64,000 bases of DNA from Mangrovibacterium marinum (lineage in GTDB: Bacteria > Bacteroidota > Bacteroidia > Bacteroidales > Prolixibacteraceae): the NCBI RefSeq assembly GCF_003046625.1, contig NZ_QAAD01000005.1:219360-283359 (forward strand). The letters are read 5' to 3'. Below, piece by piece: positions 16,438 to 24,897 of this stretch (its first letter is position 1; each line of letters opens with the position of its first letter). The notes under the pieces are model-generated. The model was given only the letters and a program-made list of their open reading frames with translations. It was not told where the DNA came from and searched no databases. The position numbers were made by a program, and so were the translations under genes.

Positions 16438-17130
16438 ATGAAGATTAGCTTTATTTTAGTTGAACCGGCTGTTCCCGAAAATGTAGGTGCTGCCGCCCGG
16501 GCCATGAAAACCATGGGATTTTCGGATATGCGACTTGTAAATCCATGCGATCATCTGAGCGATCCGGCGCGATGGCTGGCCCACGCCTCAAACGACATTC
16601 TGGAGGGTGCCAGCTTGTTCGGAACCTTTGAAGAGGCTGTGAACGATCTCGATTTCATCGTTGCCTCGTCCGCCAAGCAACGTCTGGTGAAAGAAGATTA
16701 TTACTCAACCCGCGATTTGGTGCCGCTACTCAAAGCCAAAGGACAGGCCATTGAGCACATCGGGATCGTATTTGGGCGCGAAGACAGCGGTTTGCGTAAC
16801 GAGGAGTTGCGCCGTTGCGACATGGTAACTACTGTCCCCCTTCAAACCAGCTACCCCAGCTTAAACCTGGCTCAGGCCGTCATGCTATATGCTTACGAGC
16901 TAAGCCTGTTGCACCAATCCGAGCCACAAACAACGCCTCGTGAAGTCAATGCAAATGGCTTTCGCGCCTTGAAAAGCAAAACGAGTAAAATATTACTGGC
17001 ACTTAATTTCAAGGAAGAATCGGCTATTTATCCGCGCATATTGGAACGCTTAAACTTACTGGGTGAAGGAGATATTCACCTGCTGCATTCGATCTGCAAT
17101 AAATATTTTGAAAAAAAGGCCGAAGACTGA
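16438..17130 (+). CDS. SpoU/TrmJ-type RNA 2'-O-methyltransferase
   Basis: 230 residues from MKISFILVEP. It has the three knot motifs of the SPOUT class: NVGAAARAMKTMGF, IGIVFGREDSGLRNEE and SLNLAQAVMLYAYEL, plus the KQRL stretch common to TrmJ and LasT. It most likely methylates the 2'-OH of a tRNA wobble-region nucleotide (position 32 in TrmJ), but the LasT/YfhQ group is not separable by eye. An in-frame TTG seven codons upstream was rejected because it sits inside the -7 box. Confidence 0.85.
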   Translation: MKISFILVEPAVPENVGAAARAMKTMGFSDMRLVNPCDHLSDPARWLAHASNDILEGASLFGTFEEAVNDLDFIVASSAKQRLVKEDYYSTRDLVPLLKAKGQAIEHIGIVFGREDSGLRNEELRRCDMVTTVPLQTSYPSLNLAQAVMLYAYELSLLHQSEPQTTPREVNANGFRALKSKTSKILLALNFKEESAIYPRILERLNLLGEGDIHLLHSICNKYFEKKAED

Positions 17131-17183
17131 TGCAACATTTCTGAGTCAGCTGTCGTCTTTCAAACAGATTAAGCTGTTAAGCC

Positions 17184-17741
17184 TTGGAAACACAGTACAA
17201 AAACATTCATCAAAGCATTATCGACCAATGCAAAGCGGGAAACCGCGAGGCACAGTTCGAGTTGTACAAATTGTACTATAAATCGATGTACAATACCAGC
17301 CTGCGGATTGTGGGTAATTGCGGCGATGCTGAAGATGTGATGCAGGAATCGTTCTTAAGTGTTTTCAATAAATTGGACAGCTACGAAGGAAAAGTTAGTT
17401 TTGGCGCCTGGTTCAAAAAAATTGTCGTTAACCGTTCATTGGATTATCTGAAAAAGCGAAAGGTCGTTTTCGAAGAAATTGACGAGCGAGTCATGGATGA
17501 AGAAGCCAATCCGCAAATGGAAATCCGGCAGATTGACCTGAACAAGCTGAAACAGGCAATAATGAAGCTACCCGAGGGCTATCGTGTTGTTTTGAGCCTT
17601 TACCTGCTCGAGGGCTACGACCACGATGAAATAGCGGAGATTCTGCATGTCTCAAACGTCTCGTCGCGCACGCAGCTATCGAGAGCCAAACGGAAGCTTC
17701 GCGATCTGCTGGTCAAAGACGAGCTGTTTTCCTTCAACTAA
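17184..17741 (+). CDS. ECF-type RNA polymerase sigma factor (TTG start)
   Basis: 185 residues. Region 2 spans about 15-85 (YKLYYKSMYNTSLRIVGNCGDAEDVMQESFLSVF), and region 4 spans 125-180 (LPEGYRVVLSLYLLEGYDHDEIAEIL, then SSRTQLSRAKRKLRDLL). The only possible full-length start is TTG at 17184, because a TAA lies two codons upstream and the next ATG (about codon 35) would remove part of region 2. A weak TTG start may keep the level low. The next gene, with a membrane anchor, follows after 9 nt and is the probable anti-sigma factor. Confidence 0.9.
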   Translation: METQYKNIHQSIIDQCKAGNREAQFELYKLYYKSMYNTSLRIVGNCGDAEDVMQESFLSVFNKLDSYEGKVSFGAWFKKIVVNRSLDYLKKRKVVFEEIDERVMDEEANPQMEIRQIDLNKLKQAIMKLPEGYRVVLSLYLLEGYDHDEIAEILHVSNVSSRTQLSRAKRKLRDLLVKDELFSFN

Positions 17742-17750
17742 AACAGATGA

Positions 17751-18338
17751 ATGACAAACATGAAGGCGATGAAAGATTTTGACGATTTACTGGAAAAAAC
17801 CATTCGCGAGAATAAGGCATTCTTTGATGAGGACGCCCCCGAAGGACATTTTGAACGATTTGCACAACGTTTGAACGCCCCAAGGATAGACCCGATTCGT
17901 AGACGGCGAAAAATTTTCCTGCAAGTAGCAGCTACGGTGGCTTTTGTACTGCTGCTGGGCAATCAGCTTCGGATGTACCTGCAACAGCCACAACCAGAAG
18001 CGGCCATTACACTGGGCAGTGTGGCGCCCGAATATGCAGAAGCTGAATTTTACTATACCTCAGCCATTGACCAGGGCATGCGGCATTGGGAAAAACTGAG
18101 CGAAGACGGCATCATCTCGACTGATGAACAGCGCATGATGCAGGAAGAAATAGCCGATTTTGAGGAAACCTACGCACGCCTGCAGGATGAGCTGGCGGCA
18201 AACCCCGAAGACGAGCGGGTGATTAATGCCATGCTGGAGCTATATCAAACCAGGTTGGCCATTATCAACCTGATTATTGAAAAACTGGAAGAAGTAAAAA
18301 AACAAAAAACTTATAACCATGATGAAAGTGAAATTTAA
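17751..18338 (+). CDS. Probable anti-sigma factor, single-pass membrane protein
   Basis: 195 residues. The N-terminal 50 residues are charged (DFDDLLEKTIRENKAFFDEDAPEGHFERF) and resemble cytoplasmic sigma-binding tails. One membrane segment at about 57-75 (FLQVAATVAFVLLLGNQL) follows a RRRR-type positive patch. The outer part is helical and acidic with predicted coiled coil. There is no zinc-binding HxxxCxxC motif. The link to the sigma factor is inferred from position (9 nt downstream) and topology. Its end overlaps the start of the next gene by 20 nt. Confidence 0.7.
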   Translation: MTNMKAMKDFDDLLEKTIRENKAFFDEDAPEGHFERFAQRLNAPRIDPIRRRRKIFLQVAATVAFVLLLGNQLRMYLQQPQPEAAITLGSVAPEYAEAEFYYTSAIDQGMRHWEKLSEDGIISTDEQRMMQEEIADFEETYARLQDELAANPEDERVINAMLELYQTRLAIINLIIEKLEEVKKQKTYNHDESEI

Positions 18339-19356
18339 AATTCTACTGGCGCTGCTGGCCTTGCTGCCCTTTGGCCTACAAGCAGCGGAATACAGTAAAA
18401 CAGTACACCAGGGCTACGCCAAGGCAATAATCACAGCTTTGAATGTGAGCAACAAATTTGGCACAATCGAGATTAACGACTTCGGCGGCGATTCGGTCAC
18501 TGTTGACGTAATCATCACCGTTGAGACCAGCAACGAAGGGCGGGCTGAGCAACTCATGGATTTAATCGACATTAATATTTACCGTAGCGGCGGAACGTTG
18601 AACGCGAAAACGGAGATTAATCAAGATTTTAAATCGAAGCAAAATTTCTCGATCGACTACAAAATCAACATTCCTAAAGACCGGGCATTGACGGTCACCA
18701 ACAAGTTTGGGAACGTGGCCGTCCAGGCACTTGAAGCTCCGGGAGCTTTCGAAATCGCCTACGGAAACTTAACAGCCGGCACGCTGAATGCGCCGGCCGA
18801 AGGGGTGCAGCTGGAGTTAAAATACGGAAAAGCTGACATCGAAGCGGTGAATGCAATGGTCGGAGAAATTAAGTACTCGAAAATATTCTTCGGGCAAGCC
18901 GGCAATATGCACATTGAGTCGGCCTACTCAGGCATTAATATCGATGAACTGGAGTCGCTGAAGCTGGAGTCGAAATACGACGGCGTGAAATTGGGACGCG
19001 TTGGGCAGATTATAGCCGATTCCAAATACACCAACTACAAACTCGATGAGCTGAATGGCTCACTGGCCATCGAAACGGCCTACGGGTCGGTAAGTATCGA
19101 CAAGGTATCCCCTGGATTCACATCAATCGATATCAGTAATACCTACGGAGGAGTATCGCTCGGCATGGAAGACCTTTCGTATACAATTGATGCCGAATGT
19201 GATTATTGCGACATCAAGTATCCTGACGATCAGTTCGAGGGCAACCGCAACAAAGAAAACACCAGTTTGAAGGTGCAAGGGAACATTGGCGCCTCCGACG
19301 GATCGCAAAAGGTCGTCATCCGAAGCCGTTACGGAGGCATCAAATTAAATAATTAG
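18319..19356 (+). CDS. Secreted DUF4097/GIN-like beta-helix protein
   Basis: 345 residues with a signal peptide (KFKILLALLALLPFGLQA). The rest is a repetitive beta pattern with recurring KFGN/KYG/AYGSV/TYGGVSLG units, matching the DUF4097 or putative auto-transporter adhesin head fold (right-handed beta solenoid). It is probably periplasmic or surface-exposed. It overlaps the anti-sigma gene by 20 nt and ends at a strong terminator, so the sigma, anti-sigma and this protein form one unit. It may be the sensed component or an output of the sigma module. Confidence 0.75.
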   Translation: MMKVKFKILLALLALLPFGLQAAEYSKTVHQGYAKAIITALNVSNKFGTIEINDFGGDSVTVDVIITVETSNEGRAEQLMDLIDINIYRSGGTLNAKTEINQDFKSKQNFSIDYKINIPKDRALTVTNKFGNVAVQALEAPGAFEIAYGNLTAGTLNAPAEGVQLELKYGKADIEAVNAMVGEIKYSKIFFGQAGNMHIESAYSGINIDELESLKLESKYDGVKLGRVGQIIADSKYTNYKLDELNGSLAIETAYGSVSIDKVSPGFTSIDISNTYGGVSLGMEDLSYTIDAECDYCDIKYPDDQFEGNRNKENTSLKVQGNIGASDGSQKVVIRSRYGGIKLNN

Positions 19357-19375
19357 CAATTTATTTTTACAACAT

Positions 19376-19407
19376 AAAAACCGCAGGAATCCACTTGCGG
19401 TTTTTTT
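19376..19407 (+). terminator. Terminator of the sigma/anti-sigma operon
   Basis: AAAAACCGCA and TGCGGTTTTTTT form a perfect 10-bp stem around a 10-nt loop, followed by T residues. Confidence 0.85.
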
Positions 19408-19428
19408 ATACTTTAGTCATCGCCCGCT

Positions 19429-20541
19429 ATGACTAAAAAGCTACACATAGTAAGTTTCAACACCCCCTACCCGGCCGATTACGGCGGTGTTATTGACATT
19501 TATTACAAACTAAAGGCACTGCATTGCCAAAACGTTCAAATTCATCTGCACTGCTTCGAATACGACCGACCGCAGGCTGGAGAGTTGACGCAATTTTGCG
19601 AGCAGGTTTTTTATTATCCCCGCCAGACAGGAATACCGACACATTTTAGCCCGGTGCCTTATATTGTGAAAGGACGGCAGCACCCCCAACTTCTGAAAAA
19701 CCTACTGGCGATGCCCGCTCCTGTTTTGTTTGAAGGGCTGCATTGCTGTTCGCTGCTCGATCACCCCTTGCTGCGAGCCTTTCCCAAGTTAGTGCGGGCG
19801 CATAACATTGAACACAAATACTATTATAATTTGTATCATTCGTCGACCGACTGGCAACAGCGTTTGTACTATCTGCTCGAGAGTTTTAAGTTGAAAAGAT
19901 TTGAAAAGCTGCTACGGTGGGCCGATCACATCCTGGCTATTTCGGCAAGCGAAGCCGACTATTTTGCGAAACATTACGGCAAAACCAGCTTCATCCCCGC
20001 TTTTCATTCCTTCAACACCATTAGCTGCCAGAGCGGCACAGGCGATTATTTGCTATTTCATGGCAATTTGAGTGTTTCCGAGAACCAGCAGGCCGTCAGC
20101 TATCTGATTGATCAGGTGTTTAGTCAACTTACCGAGCGCTTTGTCATTGCAGGCAAAAACCCACCGGCTTGGTTGCAAAAGAAAGTCCGCGATATTCCCC
20201 ATATCACAATCATTGCCAATCCGGCGGCCGAAGAAATGAATCAACTGATTACCGACGCGCATATCTGTTTGCTTCCTACTTTTCAGGCATCGGGCATGAA
20301 ACTGAAACTGTTACATTCACTTTTCGGGGGACGGCATTGTCTGGTAAATTCAACGATGGTAGAAGGCAGCGGTTTGGAAAATCTTTGCCATATTGCAGAC
20401 TCGCCCGAGCAAATGATCATACAAATCCGCCAACTGATGGACAAGCCTTTCGACGAAGAAGAAATCATCCGGCGGAAAATGAAACTGGAAACATTTTATG
20501 CCAATGAGATTAATGCGCAAAAAATTATGGAGCTTTTGTAG
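19429..20541 (+). CDS. Glycosyltransferase, GT4-like (GT-B fold)
   Basis: 370 residues. The start LHIVSFNTPYPADYGGVIDIYYKLKAL is a GT-B N-terminal fold with the glycine loop. The middle RAHNIEHKYYYNLY and later ADHILAISASEADYFAKHYG are typical of mannosyl/glucosyl transferases acting on envelope glycans. The C-terminal half has AHICLLPTFQASGMKLKLLHSLFGGRHCLVN in the nucleotide-sugar binding position, with the E of the usual E-x7-E replaced by a GMKLK loop, as in several Bacteroidota homologues. Donor and acceptor unknown. The next gene starts 29 nt before this one ends. Confidence 0.8.
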   Translation: MTKKLHIVSFNTPYPADYGGVIDIYYKLKALHCQNVQIHLHCFEYDRPQAGELTQFCEQVFYYPRQTGIPTHFSPVPYIVKGRQHPQLLKNLLAMPAPVLFEGLHCCSLLDHPLLRAFPKLVRAHNIEHKYYYNLYHSSTDWQQRLYYLLESFKLKRFEKLLRWADHILAISASEADYFAKHYGKTSFIPAFHSFNTISCQSGTGDYLLFHGNLSVSENQQAVSYLIDQVFSQLTERFVIAGKNPPAWLQKKVRDIPHITIIANPAAEEMNQLITDAHICLLPTFQASGMKLKLLHSLFGGRHCLVNSTMVEGSGLENLCHIADSPEQMIIQIRQLMDKPFDEEEIIRRKMKLETFYANEINAQKIMELL

Positions 20542-21937
20542 CTTTCTACTTTTCACGTTCTCCGCCTTGCATTGCGGAGCACAGGCCGTTCAAATACAAA
20601 TAAACTTCCCCGAGCATCGCGACAGCCAGCTTCTTGTTGCGGGCTATTATTTCGGCGGGCTGTATGTTAAAGATACGCTTCAGCTCGATGCACAAGGCAT
20701 GGCCCTGCTGAGTAAGGACAGCTTGATGGATCAGGGGATCTACGAGCTTTACCTGAACGAACAGCAACACTTCGATTTTTTGCTGGGGGCCGATCAGCAG
20801 TTCGGCATCAAGCTTGTGCCCGAAAAAAATCAAATTCGAGTGGAGGGAGCGAACGAAACAAAACAATTTCAAGCATACATCAACTACCTGGCGGGTCAAA
20901 AGGCGCGTTATGCCGAGCTTTCGGCAAAACTGAAGGATGCACCAGATTCTCCGGCGCAAATTAAGCACGAACTTCAGCAGCTCGATCAGGAGGTGCGCCA
21001 ATACCAGTATACCATCGGATTGAAGAACAAAGACAATCTGTTTGGGAAAATGGTATTGGCTACTCAGCGGCCAACAATCAACCCGGAGCAAATACCTGAA
21101 AAATACCGGGCCAACGATTCGCTAAAATGGGTGTACGAGTACAATTTCCGCAAGCAGCACTATTGGGATAATTTCGATTTGGGAGAGCGCGCTTTGTGGC
21201 GGACTCCTTTTGTAAAAAGCCAATTGCAGGATTATTTCAACAAGGTGCTGCTACAAAGCCCCGACAGCGTGTTGCCCGAAGCTATTCGGATAATTGAAAA
21301 ATTCCGCGACAATGCAGAGATATTTCAAAACCTGACCTCCTTTTTAGTCAACAATACCATACAGTCGAAAATAATGGGTATGGAGAATGTGTTTGTCGCC
21401 CTGGCTAAACGCTACTACCTGAGCGGACAGGGCCACTGGGCCGATGACAAAACAATGGAAAACATCCGGCAGGAAGTTGCGCTGCGCCAAAACAACCTAC
21501 TGGGACAGCCGGCTCCTGAGTTGCTGCTCGAAGATGCAGAAGGCAAATTTCACAGTCTGTACGACCAAACAGCCCGCTACACCATTCTTGCTTTTTGGGA
21601 ACCCGGATGCAGCCATTGTAAAAAGGAAATTCCCAAACTCTACGATGAGCTTTTTCTGCAAGCCCGTCCATCAGAACTAACAGTATACGCTGTATACACC
21701 ATGACAGACAAACAGGAGTGGTCCGATTTTTTGGAACAACATGAGCTGAACGGCTGGCACAACCTGTGGGATCCGAAACAAATCTCCAATATGAAACGGC
21801 TGTATGGTATCCGCACAACTCCTTCCTTCTTTTTACTCGACCAGGACAAAAAAATCATTGCCAAGCAGCTTGATGTTGCCGGTCTTCGCCATTTTCTGAT
21901 GATGAAAGGTGTGATCCCGGAGAAGCGAAACATCTGA
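20513..21937 (+). CDS. TlpA-like thioredoxin-fold protein with N-terminal DUF4369/DUF5106-type region
   Basis: About 474 residues from MRKKLWSFCSFLLFTF, a signal peptide ending near CGAQ. Residues 25-110 form a beta-rich DUF4369-like domain, followed by a helical middle (DUF5106-like). From about residue 340 there is a thioredoxin domain with the active site FWEPGCSHCKKEIPKLYDEL (CSHC) and the cis-Pro region GIRTTPSFFLLD. It acts in the periplasm as a thiol-disulfide reductase, possibly in cytochrome or envelope protein maturation. ATGs at 20498 and 20504 are in frame upstream; 20513 gives the cleanest signal peptide. It overlaps the glycosyltransferase gene by 29 nt. Confidence 0.85.
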   Translation: MRKKLWSFCSFLLFTFSALHCGAQAVQIQINFPEHRDSQLLVAGYYFGGLYVKDTLQLDAQGMALLSKDSLMDQGIYELYLNEQQHFDFLLGADQQFGIKLVPEKNQIRVEGANETKQFQAYINYLAGQKARYAELSAKLKDAPDSPAQIKHELQQLDQEVRQYQYTIGLKNKDNLFGKMVLATQRPTINPEQIPEKYRANDSLKWVYEYNFRKQHYWDNFDLGERALWRTPFVKSQLQDYFNKVLLQSPDSVLPEAIRIIEKFRDNAEIFQNLTSFLVNNTIQSKIMGMENVFVALAKRYYLSGQGHWADDKTMENIRQEVALRQNNLLGQPAPELLLEDAEGKFHSLYDQTARYTILAFWEPGCSHCKKEIPKLYDELFLQARPSELTVYAVYTMTDKQEWSDFLEQHELNGWHNLWDPKQISNMKRLYGIRTTPSFFLLDQDKKIIAKQLDVAGLRHFLMMKGVIPEKRNI

Positions 21938-22209
21938 TGGCCGATGACGAATAAACAAGTAGAGATAGCAACGGTTCGGTGAAATGCATCGATAAAAGAA
22001 ATCAAATTCAGAGCAACTGCGTGCGGAAATGCATCCCCATAAACGACCGAATATTTCGATCCTGAACGGATAGCAAGTTTTGTGTACGCGATGTTAACGC
22101 CTCCGTGAAACTATTTTTAGATCAAGGATCGTCTTTGTATCTTCGCGAGCTCCGATTGACGATAAACAATGCACCAATAGGACTGTTTGAGAATTTAAGA
22201 AAATAAGCC

Positions 22210-22482
22210 ATGAATACAGATAAATTTAAAAACCTGCGCTACCGTTTGATGGAGTCAGAAAGCTGGCCCTTGAAATATATGTTTAAGTTCATCACGCCCA
22301 ACCAAGACGGCAAGGTGGAACAGGTGAAAGCCCTGCTGCCCGAGCACGGCGAGTTGTCGTTTAAACACACCGCCAGCCTGAAATATGTCGCTATAACCTG
22401 TGTGGCCATTATGAACAGCGCTGACGAAATTATCGACATTACCGAACAGGCAGACCGTATCGAGGGTGTGTTGATCCTATAA
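22210..22482 (+). CDS. DUF493 family protein (YbeD-like)
   Basis: 90 residues with the ferredoxin-like beta-alpha-beta pattern of DUF493: WPLKYMFKFITPNQ, then KHTASLKYVAITCVAIM and a C-terminal helix DEIIDITEQADRIEGV. In enterobacteria YbeD sits beside lipB and has a proposed regulatory role; nothing here hints at lipoate. TATCTTCG at about 22139-22146 is a possible -7 box. The gene stands alone between a 272-bp upstream gap and a 453-bp downstream gap. Confidence 0.85.
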   Translation: MNTDKFKNLRYRLMESESWPLKYMFKFITPNQDGKVEQVKALLPEHGELSFKHTASLKYVAITCVAIMNSADEIIDITEQADRIEGVLIL

Positions 22483-22650
22483 TTCTGGTTTGTATCTGAC
22501 ATCACCCATGATAGATGGTTGGATTTTCAGATTTCAGACTATTAGCTATCTGTAATAACCTAACTTAGAAACTCTTGCCATAGCAGGCTCACGATGCACT
22601 GAAAACCAATTGAAGGTAAAAATTCAACGAACTTTCAATCGGGGAGCCTG

Positions 22651-22821
22651 CTACCTGAGTATTTCAGCGTGCGCATTGAGCGATAAAATGGTTTCAATAT
22701 ACTTCTCGTCCCTTAAAAAACCTTGCCCCCTGGTTTTATCGATGTTCACAAAACGCAGGGCGTACTGCAACCGTCCTTGTGCGGCCGTAACCAGCGGCGT
22801 GAACCAGTATAAGATTTTTCG
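22651..22821 (-). pseudogene. Possible remnant of a protein-coding gene (56-codon open frame without start)
   Basis: On the minus strand between TGA (22822-22824) and TAG (22651-22653) the frame reads like protein: KILYWFTPLVTAAQGRLQYA, then LRFVNIDKTRGQGFLRDEKY and IETILSLNAHAEILR. There is no ATG; GTG at the V of FVNID is the only alternative start. The mix of hydrophobic and charged residues is more protein-like than chance frames here, but no family was recognised. The rest of the 22483-22935 gap shows nothing else. Confidence 0.3.
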
Positions 22822-22935
22822 TCAAATCAACAATAAGAAAACTCAGGTTTCAGCCTATTGTTGAACAGCTTAACACGCTTTGTTCGAAGCGAAAAAATCA
22901 CTAACTCTGTCTAAAATCTCTTAAACTGATTTGCT

Positions 22936-24153
22936 ATGAATACTGGAAACGCCCAATACTATATGGATCGCGAAGATCGATTCGGGGCACATAATTATCA
23001 TCCGCTGCCGGTGGTACTGGAGCGCGGCGAAGGAGTATTTGTTTGGGATGTTGAAGGAAACAAGTATTACGATTTTTTGGCAGCCTACTCGGCCGTGAAC
23101 CAGGGGCATTGCCACCCTAAAATTGTGGCCGCACTGGTTGAGCAGTCCCGAAAACTGGCGCTCACCTCGCGCGCTTATTACAACAATGTTTTGGGTGAAT
23201 GGGAAGAATATGCAACCCGCTTGTTTGGCTACGACAAAATGCTGCCCATGAACTCGGGGGCCGAGGCCGACGAAACAGCTCTTAAACTAACCCGAAAGTG
23301 GGCATACAAAGTGAAGGGCATTGCTCCGAATCAGGCTAAAATTGTAGTCTGCAACGGCAATTTTCATGGCCGCACCATTACCATTATCTCGATGTCCTCC
23401 GATCCGGATGCCTACAACGACTATGGTCCCTATACGCCGGGATTCATCAACATTCCCTATAACGATATTCCCGCTTTGGAGAAAGCGCTGAGCGACCCCA
23501 CTGTGGCTGGCTTTTTAGTTGAACCGATTCAAGCCGAGGCGGGTGTTTACCTGCCCGAAGACGGCTATCTGAAAAAAGCCGCCGAGCTGTGCAAAAAACA
23601 CCAGGTGTTGTTTCTGGCCGACGAGGTACAAACCGGACTGGCACGTACGGGCAAAATGCTGGCCTGTGACCACGAAGGTGTCCGTCCCGATATTCTCATC
23701 CTCGGGAAAGCCATGTCGGGGGGTATGTATCCGGTTTCCTGTGTGCTGGCCGACGACCCCATCATGCTGACCATCAAGCCTGGCGAACACGGATCAACCT
23801 ACGGCGGCAACCCGGTTGCGGCTAAAGTCGCCATTACAGCGCTGGAGGTTATTCAGGAAGAAAAACTGGCCGATAATGCAAGCCGGATGGGTGAACTGTT
23901 CCGCCGCGAAATGAAAGCAGTAAAGTCGGATCTGATTGAAGTTGTTCGCGGAAAGGGTTTACTGAACGCCATCGCCATTAAACCCCGCAACGGAAAAACA
24001 GCCTGGGATGTTTGTCTGGCGATGAAAAAGAATGGCATTTTGGCAAAACCAACACACGAGCATATCATTCGTTTCACCCCACCTTTAATTATTACCGAAG
24101 CGCAAATGCGCGATGCCATTGCCCGCATTAGCCAAACGTTTGCAGAACTGTAA
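22936..24153 (+). CDS. rocD: Ornithine--oxo-acid aminotransferase
   Basis: 405 residues. PLP enzyme that converts ornithine and 2-oxoglutarate to glutamate semialdehyde and glutamate. Class III aminotransferase features: [20 protein letters not shown], the substrate loop [17 protein letters not shown], the cofactor Asp in [14 protein letters not shown], and the PLP lysine in [15 protein letters not shown]. The start sequence [26 protein letters not shown] is specific for ornithine aminotransferases. The arcC and ornithine carbamoyltransferase genes lie 3.8 kb downstream, so ornithine from that route could be drained here to glutamate. A strong hairpin follows. Confidence 0.95.
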   Translation: MNTGNAQYYMDREDRFGAHNYHPLPVVLERGEGVFVWDVEGNKYYDFLAAYSAVNQGHCHPKIVAALVEQSRKLALTSRAYYNNVLGEWEEYATRLFGYDKMLPMNSGAEADETALKLTRKWAYKVKGIAPNQAKIVVCNGNFHGRTITIISMSSDPDAYNDYGPYTPGFINIPYNDIPALEKALSDPTVAGFLVEPIQAEAGVYLPEDGYLKKAAELCKKHQVLFLADEVQTGLARTGKMLACDHEGVRPDILILGKAMSGGMYPVSCVLADDPIMLTIKPGEHGSTYGGNPVAAKVAITALEVIQEEKLADNASRMGELFRREMKAVKSDLIEVVRGKGLLNAIAIKPRNGKTAWDVCLAMKKNGILAKPTHEHIIRFTPPLIITEAQMRDAIARISQTFAEL

Positions 24154-24171
24154 ACTCAATATTCAGCCGAT

Positions 24172-24213
24172 ATAAATGAACAAAGGAGCCCTCGAGCTCC
24201 TTTGTTCATTTAT
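24172..24213. terminator. Bidirectional terminator between rocD and the LolA gene
   Basis: An 18-bp perfect inverted repeat, 24172-24189 and 24196-24213, with a 6-nt loop. The centre is AAAGGAGC/GCTCCTTT and the flanks are A/T-rich on both sides, so it can serve both convergent genes. Confidence 0.85.
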
Positions 24214-24228
24214 GTGTATGTGCATCAA

Positions 24229-24879
24229 TTATCTCAAATCAATCACATCGACCCCTGGGTGTTTAGCCACGTTGAATGTGAAAACATCGTCGGTAATCCC
24301 TGCATTGGTCTTCATATCTTTGACGTCGATAATATAGGTATTACCATCGGCGCCAGCCATCTCTGCTTTGCTAATCAGCATCTGCTGTTTGTCGATCATT
24401 ATGCGGATTTTCGTGTATTCAATGTCATCATTCTCCGGAAACAGATCGATGACATAACAACTTTTTCCGCCAATAACTTTCTCTTCAACAAACTTGTAGC
24501 TGAAACCATTTTCGTAGATGGTGAAAATCTTCGATGGGTTCATCATGTCGCCCGACTCTGAATCCACCGGAGAAATGGTTACCTCGTTGGCATCTTTCAT
24601 ATAGCTTGAAACTTCTTTACCGTTGCAATAAATCTCAAGGCCCAACTCAGTCAATTTTAAAAGATACATATCGCCTTTCATGCTAATTGTACCTTTATTC
24701 TCTTCGTGAATCTCCATTTCTTTATTATCCAGAATGTAGTCGAAGGTTGCCTGGATAGATGTGTACGATTGTGTTTTTTGGGTAACCTCTTCCAAGATCG
24801 ATTTTGCTTTTTGGTCAACCTGAGCTGACACTGAGAGAACAAGCAGGACAAGCCCAACTAAGGACATTAATTTTTTCAT
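24229..24879 (-). CDS. LolA-like outer membrane lipoprotein carrier
   Basis: 216 residues with a signal peptide (KKLMSLVGLVLLVLSVSAQ). The body is an incomplete beta barrel of the LolA/LolB type: SIQATFDYIL, KGTISMKGDMYLLKL, EIYCNGKEVSSYMKD and the late YTKIRIMIDKQQMLISKAEM. It would carry lipoproteins across the periplasm. It follows ftsK after 18 bp on the same strand, which is a common Bacteroidota pair (ftsK-lolA). Confidence 0.9.
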   Translation of the reverse strand: MKKLMSLVGLVLLVLSVSAQVDQKAKSILEEVTQKTQSYTSIQATFDYILDNKEMEIHEENKGTISMKGDMYLLKLTELGLEIYCNGKEVSSYMKDANEVTISPVDSESGDMMNPSKIFTIYENGFSYKFVEEKVIGGKSCYVIDLFPENDDIEYTKIRIMIDKQQMLISKAEMAGADGNTYIIDVKDMKTNAGITDDVFTFNVAKHPGVDVIDLR

Positions 24880-24897
24880 TTCGCTTAAATATTTTTT

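Noticed and set aside
22610..22864. 84-codon plus-strand frame in the gap before rocD
   Set aside because: Residue mix is not protein-like, and it overlaps the more plausible minus-strand remnant.
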